From positions 8,184,001-8,248,000 of the forward strand of contig CAVNZM010000002.1 of NCBI GenBank assembly GCA_963693365.1: DNA of 64,000 nt, given 5' to 3'. A model generated the notes under the pieces. It worked only from the letters and a program-made list of their open reading frames with translations, searched no databases and had not been told where the DNA came from. Position numbers and translations under genes: made by a program. The stretch is from Amoebidium appalachense. Its lineage: Eukaryota; Ichthyosporea. The stretch's first letter is position 1. Every line of letters starts with the position of its first letter. Below, in pieces: positions 29,450 to 42,423 of the stretch.

Positions 29450-32040
29450 TTAGATTGAAGATCTATTGAACAGCGGGTTCTCCCCCTCAATGATCGGGTT
29501 CTGATAGATCGCGTTGTTCGTTATGTTTGCATTCTGCCACACGTTCTCTGTTAGTGCCTCGTTCTCCAACACACGCCCATTGTTTGATCGCACGTATCGT
29601 GCAAGAAGTACCACTCCTGCAGCAGCACCCACCACCCCTGCCGCTGCACCGGCGATTATCCCCACTATTGTTCCGCTACTGGAATCATTCTTCTGAGCCT
29701 CTGCATCGCCCCCTGCCATACCTGCAGGCTCGCCCGGGTTATCCACAGGAATATTGGGCTCTTTAGGCTCTTCGATATCTGTAGTTTGACTATCTCCCGG
29801 TGTGGTTTCTTCGGTAGATGCGCTGGTTTCAACGGGCGGGGGAAGGGGTTTCCATGTGGTGGTCGTGGCCGTTTCGGCCGGCTTGGTTGCGGTTGCGTCT
29901 GTTGTAGTGGCAGCAGACGCAGGCTGGGAATGGGTGGTTTGGACGGAAGGGGTAGGAGAGGTCGGAAGGGTAGTGGGAACCTCTGCAGAGGTGGGTGATG
30001 TGTTTGGAACAACATCTGGGACCCCGCACTCACAAAGTGTGCACGGGCAGTCAGGGGGGTCATGGGTACACGTGGCATTGCACCACTTGTCGGTAGCCGT
30101 GGTCCCGGGGGTTGCCTTATACAGCCCGTTATTGCACACTCTGTTTTCGGTGCATCTGCCCCCAATCGCCGCCGCCGGAGTGGTGCATTTGCATAGGGTC
30201 GGTGGGCATAGAAATCCACTGGGCTGGTTGCACGTGCGCTGACACCACTCGTCCTTATCCGGGGTAATTCCGCTATAGCGGTTGTCTGAGCAGGCAACGT
30301 TGTCCCCGCGGGTGTATGGGATCTGGATTGCACCGGTGTCGCATTCACACATGGTGCAAGGGCAGTTGGCGTCCGGCATCATGCAGTTGCTTTGGCACCA
30401 CAGGTCGGTGGTGGTCCCGGGAACAGCGCGGTACCTGCGTGCGGGTGAATGATTATCCATATGTGGTCATGAATATCGCTTTTATGTTGTGACTTCAAGT
30501 ACTAAACAGTGACCTAATAAATAAAGGGCGATCTATTACTCCATTTCTAGTAGTTCTGACATGCTAAGGAGTGCACTAACAGTTAATTGGCTCCCTCTCC
30601 CTCTCCCCCTCTCCCCACCCGCCCCTGCCCCCCCTCTCTCTCTATATGTGTTTGTGTGTGTGCGCGCGCGGGCACACACACACACGTGCTTCTGTGGTTG
30701 TGCATACCGGTTTAGCTGGGGTCACCATGTATGCATGTGTGTACATCATGTGCGCATCAGCCTGATGTGCTTTTCACGGTGTGCTGGCGCGCACGTGTGT
30801 GAGTGTGTCCAACGTATCTTTTTGTGCCGTAGTGTAAAAATTTGGCCTGGGTGTGCTTGTTTGTGCATCAACCTCATAGCAGGTACTACATGCATGCATG
30901 CATGTGTGTGTCTTCATAGCGTGCCATGAGATGTGTGTGTGTATGCGTGGGTGTATGCTGCATGTGTGCGTGTGTGTGCGAGCGGCACAGTTGTTGTATG
31001 TGATTTTGATACTGATTATCGGAAGTCTTTTGTATGTGCGCCTGTTGTGCGTGTGTGTGCGTGCGGAGCGTATATGTGAATGTGTGTTGTTTGCGTGTAC
31101 CATTAACACGCCGCGTATGCAAGCACTTGAATGCTTTACTGTGTAAGCATGTTAAAGTATCATAATAATGTGTGCTCTCGATTAAAACGCAAGGAATATC
31201 TTACAGTCCAGGGCTGCAAGCAAGTGGGCTTTGGCAGCGTTGATCCATTGTTGTTTTCTGGTCAGCACCGTTTGCACATTGGCAAAAGTCGGTTGGGCAG
31301 CGAGGGGAGGGCATATTGCAGTTTGCTTGGCACCACCCATCGTGTTTGGATTCCAGCCCTTTGTAGCGATTGTCTTTGCACACCAGCACGTCCCCTGCAA
31401 CACGTGAAAGTTAACACACAATCAGTGTGTGGGGAATGATGTTGTTGTTAGAAAGCATAAATGAAACAAGTGTTTTGTGTGCTTCAAGATCCGAAGGGTC
31501 TACGTCCCACCAGGATTCATCGTGATCAGCAATTTTGCGGTCTGCAACTGTCGCCGTGGGCATTGACAATGATGCGCATGGACCTCTAGGACCCATGCTT
31601 TAATCTGTTTAAGGCAGAAGACACAGTACAGTATGTGAGTGGTGGCAGAATGGGTTTTGTCTCTTTGGCCCAACGAATAAAAAAATTGACCCTTTTTTTT
31701 TTTTTTTTTTTTTACCGTCGAGTGCGCGGGTACGGTGCCGCTTATCCAGATCTAGATCTACTTATTCTGCTATAGCGGCACGCGGACCCGTGCACTTCTG
31801 CCACGGCGTCGTCCAGTCCTCACTCTGAAATAATGCTCCAACGTAACCATCAACACCAACAAAGAAACCCAAGGGAACAGTATCAGCTTCCTCGGGCATA
31901 TAGCCATAGGTAGTTGGTAGAGGGCTTGTCGGCCAGATCTAAAGAATGGCAAGATCCTTACCGTTGGTTGTAGCTGCTGCGAGCGCCTTCTCTGTTACGA
32001 CGACAGACAGCAACCCAGCGGTTGCAAAAAGGAACAGCAT
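29450..32040 (-). CDS. type I membrane protein with four Cys-rich repeats
   Basis: Exons 32040-31962, 31394-31205 and 30434-29450, with phases 1 and 2 matching at GT-AG junctions; 417 residues. Residues 1 to about 22 form a signal peptide (MLFLFATAGLLSVVV). Four extracellular repeats of about 45 residues each carry Tyr-x3-...-Trp-Cys-x3-Cys-x(5-7)-Cys-x3/4-Cys-x-Cys, for example WCQSNCMMPDANCPCTMCEC and WCNATCTHDPPDCPCTLCEC. A Thr/Pro/Ser-rich mucin-like stalk follows (about 235-340). Then come a Gly/Ala/Val transmembrane helix with small-residue spacing (345-371) and a 46-residue tail with IYQNPI and ENPLF, which resemble NPx(F/Y) sorting motifs. Likely a cell-surface receptor or adhesin. 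I do not recognise the repeat family with confidence; small disulfide-rich carbohydrate-binding modules are one possibility. Confidence 0.78.
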
Positions 32041-33379
32041 TTTTTTTCTTGCAGAGTTTTCGCTCTGGATATAACTCTAGATTCTAACAGACTAAGGTTT
32101 TCTACAACTCACATTGAAGATGTTGAATTCTAACATCAACATGCAGCTCCGGATAGGATGATCCTGAGGTCAACGAATCGATGATCAACTTAGCAAGCTA
32201 CTCCATTCGACTACTTTTTCCTGTTTTAACAAGAATTAAAGAGCGGCTTTTTTATCATACACGTCAAACCGCGCGTTTTTACTACTGCACACCTGTGTAT
32301 GTACGGTGGACTGTGTGCATATGCGAAGGCTTCCTTGTCTCGTCGCAAAGTCTTCAGGTACTGTGAGGGTGGGATCAAGCTGGCATGCATGAGGCTGAAT
32401 CAAATAGTCTGTAGTTCGTCTGCGTCATATGTAACGTATTTACTTGTATTTGCTCTTGAAATTTACATTTAGAAAACCCAAGAAAGAGGACATAAAAGTA
32501 GACTATTGGAACATGGGTCAGGGTGATTCAAAAATTCCTGACGCTCTGACTGTGATTGGTTGTCTGCGCACCGCAGCTCATCCCCCAAAACTTTGTAGAC
32601 AGGGGGGTATGATACATGGTCACGGGGAAAACACTCTTTTAAAGCCACTTCAATATGTAAATTGGTGTAACAGATAAGCTTTTCTGGTGTTTATTTGTTG
32701 TCTTATGACGCTTGTAATAAAATAGTGCAGTCTTTGGTGCGAAATAAAAGATATTATTGTTTGACTAGGACATTTTAGAAAAAAATCCCTGGTGTTGGAA
32801 AACACTCATGGCCCCAACATGTAGGTTTTGAACTTCCCCGTGCTTTTTCCTGTGGTTCCCTGTGGTACTTTATGAGCCAATCAAATATAGCCAATTCGAG
32901 CGAAGCAGATTACGATGAAGCCGCAGACTTACAAACTGACTTAGGAGACTCAGGGGATGGATTATAGTTAAAAATTGGGGGTGCGCAACGCATCGAGATC
33001 GACCAAATTCCATAAATGATCCAGTCGATCAATTGATGCCGAACTGTCCGAAAGTTCAATTTGCACAATAAACCCCGCTTAGATTCTGGACGATTGACCG
33101 CATAAACGTTGGGAGAAAATGAAAAGGGGTTTACGCTGTTTACTCGAGGCAAAATGAAAATTCACTTATAAAGTGGGGGATAATTGCCTAATAAACTTTT
33201 TGTCCGGGGGAGTGGTAGGCCTCGGTTGAGGTGCCCATCTTTTGCTTAGCATAAGCAATTATGGAGAGGGTAGAATAAGACCCTACGAGGGGCTGACAAT
33301 GAAACTATGTTATGTAATTGCCCCCCACTTTATTAGTAGGATTTTTTGTATGCGGTCATTCTCTCTGGATCTAGCGTCG
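32041..33379. other. intergenic region upstream of the Cys-rich receptor gene
   Basis: AT-richer unique sequence with ATTGG/CCAAT words (near 32553 and 32877). Only short frames; no gene supported. Confidence 0.45.
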
Positions 33380-33601
33380 AAACCAAGACAGCTTGAAATC
33401 AAAAGCCCCGAAAGTGACTATTTCATCTGGCTCACAGACTGGAATTTGATCGATTCCGATCGATTGGATCCCCCGATCACATTGCCGGCAAACCATCCCC
33501 AGAGTCTCAAGCCTGATGAAGTCCTCGTTACTGCACGAAGCTATTGCGAGCTGCTGTGGCTGTTGAGCATACAGCATACATACAGTCACACACACACACA
33601 A

Positions 33602-33655
<54 letters not shown>

Positions 33656-33985
33656 ACACACACGCACACGCACACACACACGCACAAACACCTGTACACA
33701 CACGTGCGCGCGAGCGCGCAACTTGACAGGCACACGTGAACGCAGGCACACCGGTACCCACCCACCCACCCACACACACACAACACACACACACACAGAG
33801 CGTGCACCATCGTCACTTCATATCTAATGCTGCTGTGGTTGCGTGCCCAGGACCGCATCAAACCCGGAATGATACATAAGACTTCGGCTGTAATTGATCA
33901 TGCCAAGGTCATGGAGGTGCACAAGCTCAAAGTTCGCGATCGACACGAATGCATGGTCGTGGATTGTAAAGAGGCCCTGGCATGA
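33380..33985 (+). CDS. possible two-exon 3' end of an unknown gene
   Basis: Two stretches look protein-like. About 33380-33556 reads EIKSPESDYFIWLTDWNLID and onward. After a (CA)n that ends ACACAG at 33798, an open frame gives MLLWLRAQDRIKPGMIHKTS and onward to TGA 33983-33985. A CT|GTGGCTG donor near 33556 would match the phase of the CA-repeat acceptor, but it is weak. No domain recognised; composition and splice pattern are the only support. Confidence 0.2.
33590..33790. repeat. (CA)n array with CACG and CACC variants
   Basis: Long CA microsatellite ending in an AG. (GT)n follows at 34258-34316 and a poly-G at 34383-34399. Confidence 0.9.
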
Positions 33986-34257
33986 GGAGTTGTAACAAAA
34001 CCTATACATGCATATTCGTATTCGTATAGAATGAGGAGATAAGGGCCAGGTGCTGTAAAGCTATGTTGTGGGGGAATCTAAACGTATAGAAGCTAGTTCT
34101 TGGGAGAAATCCATGCAGACCTGTGTCTTGAATGACAGTGACTTACAATTCATATCACTGTAACTGCAGTGATTACTTTAAAACAGTTAAGGGCGAGAGA
34201 TGCTGCAGGGAGAGACCTGAAGCTTCAACTACAACGCCTTGCCGAAAATGATATGTA

Positions 34258-34317
<60 letters not shown>

Positions 34318-35073
34318 CGTGTGTGCCCGCACGCATGCACGTGTGTGCGTGTGTTGGTACATGTGTGGGGGGGTGTTGGGGGAGGGGGGGGGGGGGGGGA
34401 AGATTCAATGGGGCACTTAGAGGGGGCTTGGCACAAAACTTACGAAAACATATAAACTTTGCTGGTTGGGTCGAGGCCTGTGCTGGATGGGCAGCACGAA
34501 CAAGCAGGCGTGTTGCAACTCTATATCCATTGGAATATGTGTAACGACTGTGTGAGGGTGGTGCGAATGATGGTGGCGCTGTCACAGCCTGTGTGCGTGC
34601 ATGGTCTGCAACACAGATCTGAAGTTTATATGAACAGTCTGGTGTTATGGCGAACAAGGGCGCTCAGGAAACCAACGAAGGTTGGAGAATGCAGCTTTGG
34701 GGCCCGGGGACGGGGTCCCCAGCTCGAGTGAAAAAGCACCAAGCTACTGTACCCACTACTAATATCAGCTGCTGAGCTGAGTATGCACGCCGGTGGTGCT
34801 GCCCATAATAAAAGTAGGATGTCCGCGGTATATGGGTATGATAGAAAGCCCCCAGTTTTCTTTTTTCTCTGATAGAATCACCCAAATCCAATGTGCTCGC
34901 AGGGCTTGCTCTGAAAGAGTTCTCCAGTTTAAAATTTATTTTCACCGTCGGTAGCAACCTTCAAGACGACCACTCCTTTTTTCCCTACCACGATCACAGG
35001 TCACGTGTTTGTAACCCTCACGCGCCTGCTATAACAAACTGATGGTATTTCATGTCTGCTTGCCTATGCCTTT

Positions 35074-35463
35074 ATGGATGAAGACGTACCGTGGCACGGT
35101 AGCATCCTCCGTGTGCACGTTTTGCCCAACTGTAAAAATCATGTGCTGATAAAAACTTTTGACGATGATGACGTATCTCATTCCAACGATCTATTCGAAA
35201 AAATGGCAAGCCAAATCAATAAGACGAGCAATGGCCTATCTCTAAGCAAAGCAAGACGAGGCGTTCCTATTGGGTTCTTAAAAAGAGAGTCCAGCTTTCC
35301 GAAGTACAGAATCATGCATATAACATGCCGGTCCTACCAGTTCTCATCACGTGTAGGTGTTTCATTGGTTGACCCAAAAAGCATTTGTGCCAACCAGAGC
35401 GCCGTTTGGTCCGGTTGGCACCAAATGGGTCGGTGCACTGGCATTTCCCTGTGTGTGTCGTAA
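35074..35463 (+). CDS. hypothetical protein, 129 codons, weak
   Basis: ATG-initiated frame (MDEDVPWHGSILRVHVLPNC) in non-repetitive DNA with normal-looking composition, ending TAA at 35461-35463. No recognisable domain, no signal peptide, no matching neighbour. It could be chance or part of the lipase gene's leader region. Confidence 0.22.
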   Translation: MDEDVPWHGSILRVHVLPNCKNHVLIKTFDDDDVSHSNDLFEKMASQINKTSNGLSLSKARRGVPIGFLKRESSFPKYRIMHITCRSYQFSSRVGVSLVDPKSICANQSAVWSGWHQMGRCTGISLCVS

Positions 35464-35833
35464 TCACCCAATTCGCCCTCGTTTCCCTATGCTAAGCAGC
35501 TGTACGGTAAAGCTACACTATTTCCGCCCTACCTTCCATGTTTGTGCTAATGAAGATTGGTGTTATGTTTTAAAGTGTAGGGACGTTATACGTATTCGCA
35601 AGTACGGACATAGATGCAGAGTCTAGCTAGTGGATATGCGGTTTGAGGTTCTCGTGTAGTGCGTAGGGGAGCCTGAAGGGAAGAGACGGGACCTTGTCCG
35701 CCATCTGGAAGCTCGACCAAGAACCAGGTAAGAAGTTTCCTTTATACACGCCAATCTCTGTACAGGGCATGTTGGATGTTAGCTATACGTTTTTTGTCTT
35801 TTCGTTTCAAGCGTATTAGGAGTGTCTGGGAAA

Positions 35834-37157
35834 ATGGAGCAGGTTGATGTCCGGACAGTGCCGTCCTTTAGTTGGCAGCGGAAACCTAGACAGCTAGTTG
35901 TGGTGTCACTTGAGCTGCGTTCTAACTTTGCTAACAGGTAGCTACACGTTTTATCCCTTGACGCAAAAGAATCACGACATCTTTGCCCGTCCTCCCTCTA
36001 CTTCTCCAGTAGTATGGCTCGGTGAACTCTCATACTTTGTCCTGGCACACATGCACAAACATGCTTTCTATCATAAGTAAGACTTGAACCCATACAGGTC
36101 ACAGGACAGTGGGGCTTTGATGGAGACCCAGAAGGCAGGCAGCCCTTCCGGCTGCTGCCGCTCAAGCATGGTTCACTTGGAGGCGCTTTCTGGGGGACTG
36201 TCTGGTAGTGTTCCAGAGAAGGGAAAGTGTGGTGCAGGTGACGAGGGAGATTGCAAGGAAACACCAACATCGCTAAGGCGAACACAGAGCGAAAGCCAAT
36301 GCCACAAACTCACGGGGCATAGACGGACGCTGGAGGCGTGTAGCACAGGTAGGTTGAAGTGGTTGTTGGCTTTGGTGGGTGGTGCTGGCTGGTATTTGTG
36401 GTATTCTGGGGAAGTTTTCTTACGGTTTTCTCAAACAGTGAGTGTGTGCAAACACTTAATCGCGTGCTTTGTCTTTGTGCATAATTATTGGACATTTGCA
36501 CATGATAAAAAATTGATCGTGTGATATACCTGACATTTTCATTCTCTGGAACAGGAAGCAATCCTCAGCTGTCGACGGAGCTCGTGCAGTCTCGGCCCAG
36601 AATTTCCATCACAAATGGCACTATGAAACCCCACACAGAAAGCATGGCGGAGATAAACCACAATGTGAGCAAATATGCAGTCGGTTCAAGCCACCTATTA
36701 GCTGGGTCGAGAGACTCGCTTAAACAGGCACACACGCCGCCACCTACGTTGCTTCGCAGAGTGGTGTCAAGCACACACCACAAAGATTCGGATGATGATT
36801 GTAGCAGGCATAGCTCGACCGATTCAAACTCATCATGTGGGTCGAACCAAGATTTAGTCGTATATTCCCCGAAAAAGGGGCTGGTAGGTACCGTTACGGA
36901 AGCCGCCCTGGAAACGATTCTTCCTGTGTTTGAAGTTGTAGCTGATGTCGGAAGCTACTGGTTAAAGAAAAGTTCACACCTGTTGTTTCCACAATCCATA
37001 AAGGCATCGTTTTTGAGGGGGGAGATGAATTCGGCCGTTTCATATGCGGACTGGGTGCAGAGGGCTATTGAATTGGACAGGTACTTTCTGCTTCCAATAC
37101 GTTTATTCGCTGCTTTCTTTTTTTCCCCCTGTTTTTTTTTTTTTTTTTTTTTTTTAT

Positions 37158-37190
<33 letters not shown>

Positions 37191-37286
37191 GGAAGGATTT
37201 GTGTGCGTGATGGGGGGGAAGGGGTGGGGGATGGTCGATTAGAGAGGATGGCAGGTGTGGGTGGAGCCGTGTTTTTTTTTTTTTTT

Positions 37287-37317
<31 letters not shown>

Positions 37318-38859
37318 GGGGGGGACGAGAAGAGGGTTGTCATCTTTGCAAAGTTCTAGTAAATGGAATTGGGAGGTATTCGTCGTGTGTGTTCAACAGC
37401 TCCGATTTTTGCGCAGTGGTTATGGAAGATTTATGTATGTATGCACATGCAGTTTGAGGTATCTGCGGGTGAATGAGGGGAGTTTGAGTTTACCAGGCAA
37501 ATGTGTGGTTGGCTCGACCTTTAGAAAGGCACACACTTTTGTTTGTTTGGCTGTGTGGGCGTGAATGTGGAAGTTCGGGCACGTTTACGCGGGTGTGCAA
37601 TATAACGCGGTAAGGACAGGAGCAAATAACGTTTGCATGAGGGTTTGGTGTGTGTGCGTGTGTGTCCTGTTGCCGTGTATACGCACCACATCAGGTGGTC
37701 AAAGCACTGACACCTTTTTATTCCCATCTGGTGGGATCTTCCATATGACCAGGTTGGAGGGTAACCCCCCCCTCCCCCCTCCCCCTCCCCCCCCCCCCCC
37801 CCCCCTCCAGGCGGGAGCACCACCACCAGGACCACTAAAACGTTACTCCACCCTCCATCTTTACTGCTATTAACATGTGCACCTACCGCACACACACACT
37901 ACCCACACATAGGCACAAGCACGTATGCCCGTGCGGCCCACACACACACACTCATAGAGAGAGAGGAGCACGCACATGCACATGCACAGATGTACACGCA
38001 TGCACGTGTTACATTGGGCGGCTCAAACTTTCTCAAGCTTATGTATACCGAGCACCCTCTCACACAACCAGAGCATCCCGCGACACATACATCTTAACCG
38101 AAAACCCCCACAAAGCACCACTCCTGGCAAAAACCACATATTGCACACGTGTTGCAATACAAAAGGCCTATTCATAAGGGTTTAAGCGTATCTATGGTGC
38201 CTGCCGAACACAAGTGCTTGCTGGTGGATATGTAGATTGCGCTGGAGCACTAATGTATGAAAGCGCTTTTATAATCGGGTGGATTTGCACTTGTGGCCGA
38301 TATGCACTTGTTATCAGGTGGATTCGGTGAATGTGTGTTTGCTATCGGGTGGATTTGGGTATGTTTATATGTGGGTATGGTGGACTTTCGTTTGCAATCG
38401 GGTGGATTTGTGTATGTAAGCAGGTGTGTTTGGGGTGGATTTTCGTTTGCAATCGGGTGGATTTGTGTATGTAAGCAGGTGTGTTTGGGGTGGATTTTCG
38501 TTTGCAATCGGGTGGATTTGTGTATGTAAGCAGGTGTGTTTGGGGTGGATTTTCGTTTGCAATCGGGTGGATTTGTGTATGTAAGCAGGTGTGTTTGGGG
38601 TGGATTTTCGTTTGCAATCGGGTGGATTTGCATATACAAGTAGGTGCATATGGTGAATGTATTGTAATCGGGTGTAATCAGCAAAGCTGATTGGTTGGTT
38701 TGTGTGTGCAGGCAAGCAGCAGTGGAAGATGGAGTTTAGTAGCGACCTATACGACAGTGTTTTGATTGAGAAGAAGTTGGAGGACCTGAGGAGGGCACGA
38801 AGGAACAATGATGTGCGCCAGATGATGTTCCTGTTGAGATCAGGTGTGTGTGTGTACCC

Positions 38860-38900
<41 letters not shown>

Positions 38901-38902
38901 CA

Positions 38903-38934
<32 letters not shown>

Positions 38935-38964
38935 TGTGTGTCTGTGTGTGTATCTGTGTGTATG

Positions 38965-38996
<32 letters not shown>

Positions 38997-39133
38997 GGGG
39001 CGCAGATGGAGAAGCGGCCATTTTCAGTCATTCACTAGTTGTTTACTTGACAATTCTGAACAACTGTGCCCAGAATTAAAATGGGTCAATGTTGACACTG
39101 CGCCTGTGTGCATTTTTTTTTACTCCCGACGGC

Positions 39134-39178
<45 letters not shown>

Positions 39179-39847
39179 TCCTTCTTTTTTCTTTCCTTCT
39201 TTCCTTTCCTTTCCTTTTTTTCTTTTTGTTCTTTTTTTGTGGTGGTGGTGGGTGAGTGGCTGGGTGAGTGGGGATGGCGGGAAGGGGGAAGAGAGACGGG
39301 GGACAGGGGGAGGAGGGCCTGCAATCACATGGAAGTCTTTTGGAGATCTTCATTCTAAAGGGGTGTCGCAGGTGGTTAGCCTTCTACTATATTATTAGAG
39401 GAGATCTGCATTCTAATACGAAATTTTCTTTGGGGGTGTGCGTGCAGGACTGTTTCGTAACTTGGGCAACATCGGCAACCCCCTCCTGTACGAGTATTGC
39501 AACGTTGGGACCAAGCGGCTCATAGAGAAGTATATAGACGAGGTGGTCTACCAGCTGAACCAATTGGCTGATGCTGATTGGCCAGGCGTCACACTCGCCG
39601 ATTTGGTTGGTGCGTTACCTAAGAGTGCACGTGTGGTTGTGGGTGGGTATGTGAATTGGTTGAGTGTGTGGGTGGTGGGGGGGGCAGGGGGGTGAGGAGG
39701 GGGTGTTTTGTGAGGTGGGAGGAACGAGGGATAGGGAAAGGTGGGAGGAGGGGGGGGAGGGGGCAGGATTCCGACGAGGAGTCACGGTTGCCGGCTTGTT
39801 ATTACTGATGCGTGTTCTTTTTGTGTATGGGTGACGAGGTTTTTGCC

Positions 39848-39889
<42 letters not shown>

Positions 39890-40105
39890 TAAGGGAAGAC
39901 GAGAGTGAGGGGAGGACTGGGCAGGGAGGGGGAAGAGGGGAGGGTGGTGGTTGGAGGGGGAAGAGGGGGGGGGGGAGGGGGGGAGGCAGACACTCACACC
40001 CATCCCCTGTGCGTAGATTTCTTCCGGGACACACGGCAGGCATTTGGTCGATCTGCCCTGCTGCTCAGTGGAGGCGGTGCCTTTGGTAAGCAAAAAAATG
40101 ACTCC

Positions 40106-40144
<39 letters not shown>

Positions 40145-40488
40145 CCTCGCTCTACCTATGATGCACACTCTTTGTGTCAGTATTGCAAAGTCTTCCACGT
40201 TATCCATCGTGAAGGTATGCTTTGTACTCTGTAACACAATCTATCCTTCTGCCCCCCCCCCCCCCCCCCTCCCCCCCCCCCTCCCCCAAACACACACACA
40301 CACACACAAAGGGAGAAAAACGTGGGCAGGTTCCAGGGTGCTGGTTGGGTGTCTGAATGTCCTTCACTTCTCTCATCTCCGGCACATAACTGCATCGTTC
40401 TTGTTGCAAGTGTAATGTTTCTTTCCTATTGTTTCTGTTACACAGGTGTGTGGGATGTAATATCAAAGATACAGGCAGTATTGATTGT

Positions 40489-40556
<68 letters not shown>

Positions 40557-40908
40557 GCGATTGCGCGCGCGCGCGCGCGTGTTTGTTCGTGTGTTTGTGT
40601 GTGTGTGGGTGAGTGGGTGTGTGGGGGGGGGGGGGGGGGGGGGGGGGGGGCTAACGAAGTAGGCACCTTTTTCGTTTGAATGTGTGTAGCTGGTTGAACA
40701 GATGTGCAATTTCAGGTACGTGTTTTGTACCTTCCAAATATGGTAGTGCTCACGTGGTCTGTGTGCAGGGCCCTACCACATTGGGGTCTGCAAGGCACTC
40801 TTTCAACACAACCTGTTGCCCCGCATAGTGGCCGGGTGAGTGCATTTTACCTCCATCCCCCCCCCCCCCCCCCCCCCCCTCCCCCTAACCCCCCCCCCCC
40901 CCCCCCCC

Positions 40909-40958
<50 letters not shown>

Positions 40959-42387
40959 AGCACATGCACACGCATTGCTATACACCCGTTTTACCCGTTA
41001 GGTTGTGCTATCAAGCAATTCTGCTTTGGTTGTGATTTTATTTACCCGATCACTCTGGTTGGTTACTTCCCTCCCTTCCCCCCCCATCCTCCTCCCTCGC
41101 CCCGCGCGCGCTAAAGGGGGGGGGGGGGGGGGGGGGGGAGGGTATTTGGAAAGATGAAGAGTGTTGTGTATAGAGTGAAAAGAGTACACTGGGGCATGTG
41201 GTGCAGAATTAAGTCGAGTTACAGCGACGGTGTTCAGAAGGAAAGAGATGGTGGAAGGCTTTCTTCATAAACAAGCATACACGGACGTGTTGCGGATGTG
41301 TACGTGTGTGTGTGTGTGTGTGTGTGTGCTGATGGCATGGCACATGCGCTTCAGGTCGTCTGTGGGGTCGATAGTTGCAGGATGTATCTGCTGCAAGACA
41401 GACAGTGAGCTTAATGAGATGCTGGCACACCCCATTGAGATGAACGCATTTGACGAGGTGGGTGTGTCCCTTGTTTTTCTCTGTGTATGTCTCTCTCCCT
41501 CTTGCTCTGTTTGCCCCACCCCCCCTCCACCTCCCACTTGGGATGTGGGTGGGGCGTGCGTGCGTGTGGGTGTAGGTGTGTGTGTGGATGTGTATGCGTG
41601 TGTGTGGGCACACGTGCTCATGCGGGTGCGCGTGCATGCTTGTGCGTATGCTCTTGTGCGTATTTATACATATATATATATATTGGAGGGCGGGATGCGC
41701 GGATGACAACATTATTCGTTGTCCCACAAGCACTCACACACATGTATACCTTCACAAGACACACAACACACACACACACACACACAAGCTCATCCCGATC
41801 TCTATCCTCTTGCTCTTTCCCCTCCCCATCCCCCCCCCCCCCCCCCCCCCCCACGCCCCCCGGTTTCTGGGGGGCGTGGAGTTGGCCGAAACTCGAGCAC
41901 TGTGGATGACTGGCCCCCTCCCCCCGCCCCCGGAGGGTGGGCTCTGCCTATCATGCATACTCCTTACGTGCGCTTTGCACTCTGCTTCGTGTTGTCCGTT
42001 GTATATGTTTACTTCGTACTATAACACATTCTAACCCCCCCCCCCCCCTCCCCCGCCCTGCCCTCATACAAATACAACACGTACAGCTGGACTCGGACTA
42101 TCCACTCCTTCGCAAGTTCAAGCGTCTATTCCAGGAGGGGGTCTTAGCCGACGTAGGACCCCTACGTGAGGCAGTGATCAAGTTTGTGGGGGACATGACG
42201 TTCCAGGAGGCATACAACAAGACCAGGCGCATCCTCAACATCACCGTAAACTCGGCAAACCCCCACGAGTCGGCCCGGTTGCTGAATTTCCTAACGGCAC
42301 CACACGTGGTATGTGTCCCCCCCCCCCCCAGTTCTTTCCGGTCGTCATTTCTCTCCTGCCATGCAGTGTGCCCCCTCCCTCCCCCCC

Positions 42388-42423
<36 letters not shown>

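Noticed and set aside
31411-31596. A minus-strand frame inside intron 1 of the Cys-rich receptor as an extra exon
   Set aside because: A possible acceptor matches phase, but no donor leaves a credible intron before exon 31205-31394, whereas direct joining of the flanking exons is in phase.
38401-38625. Regularly spaced repeats resembling a CRISPR array
   Set aside because: The 55-bp units are directly adjacent without spacers and lie in an intron of a eukaryotic gene; it is a minisatellite.
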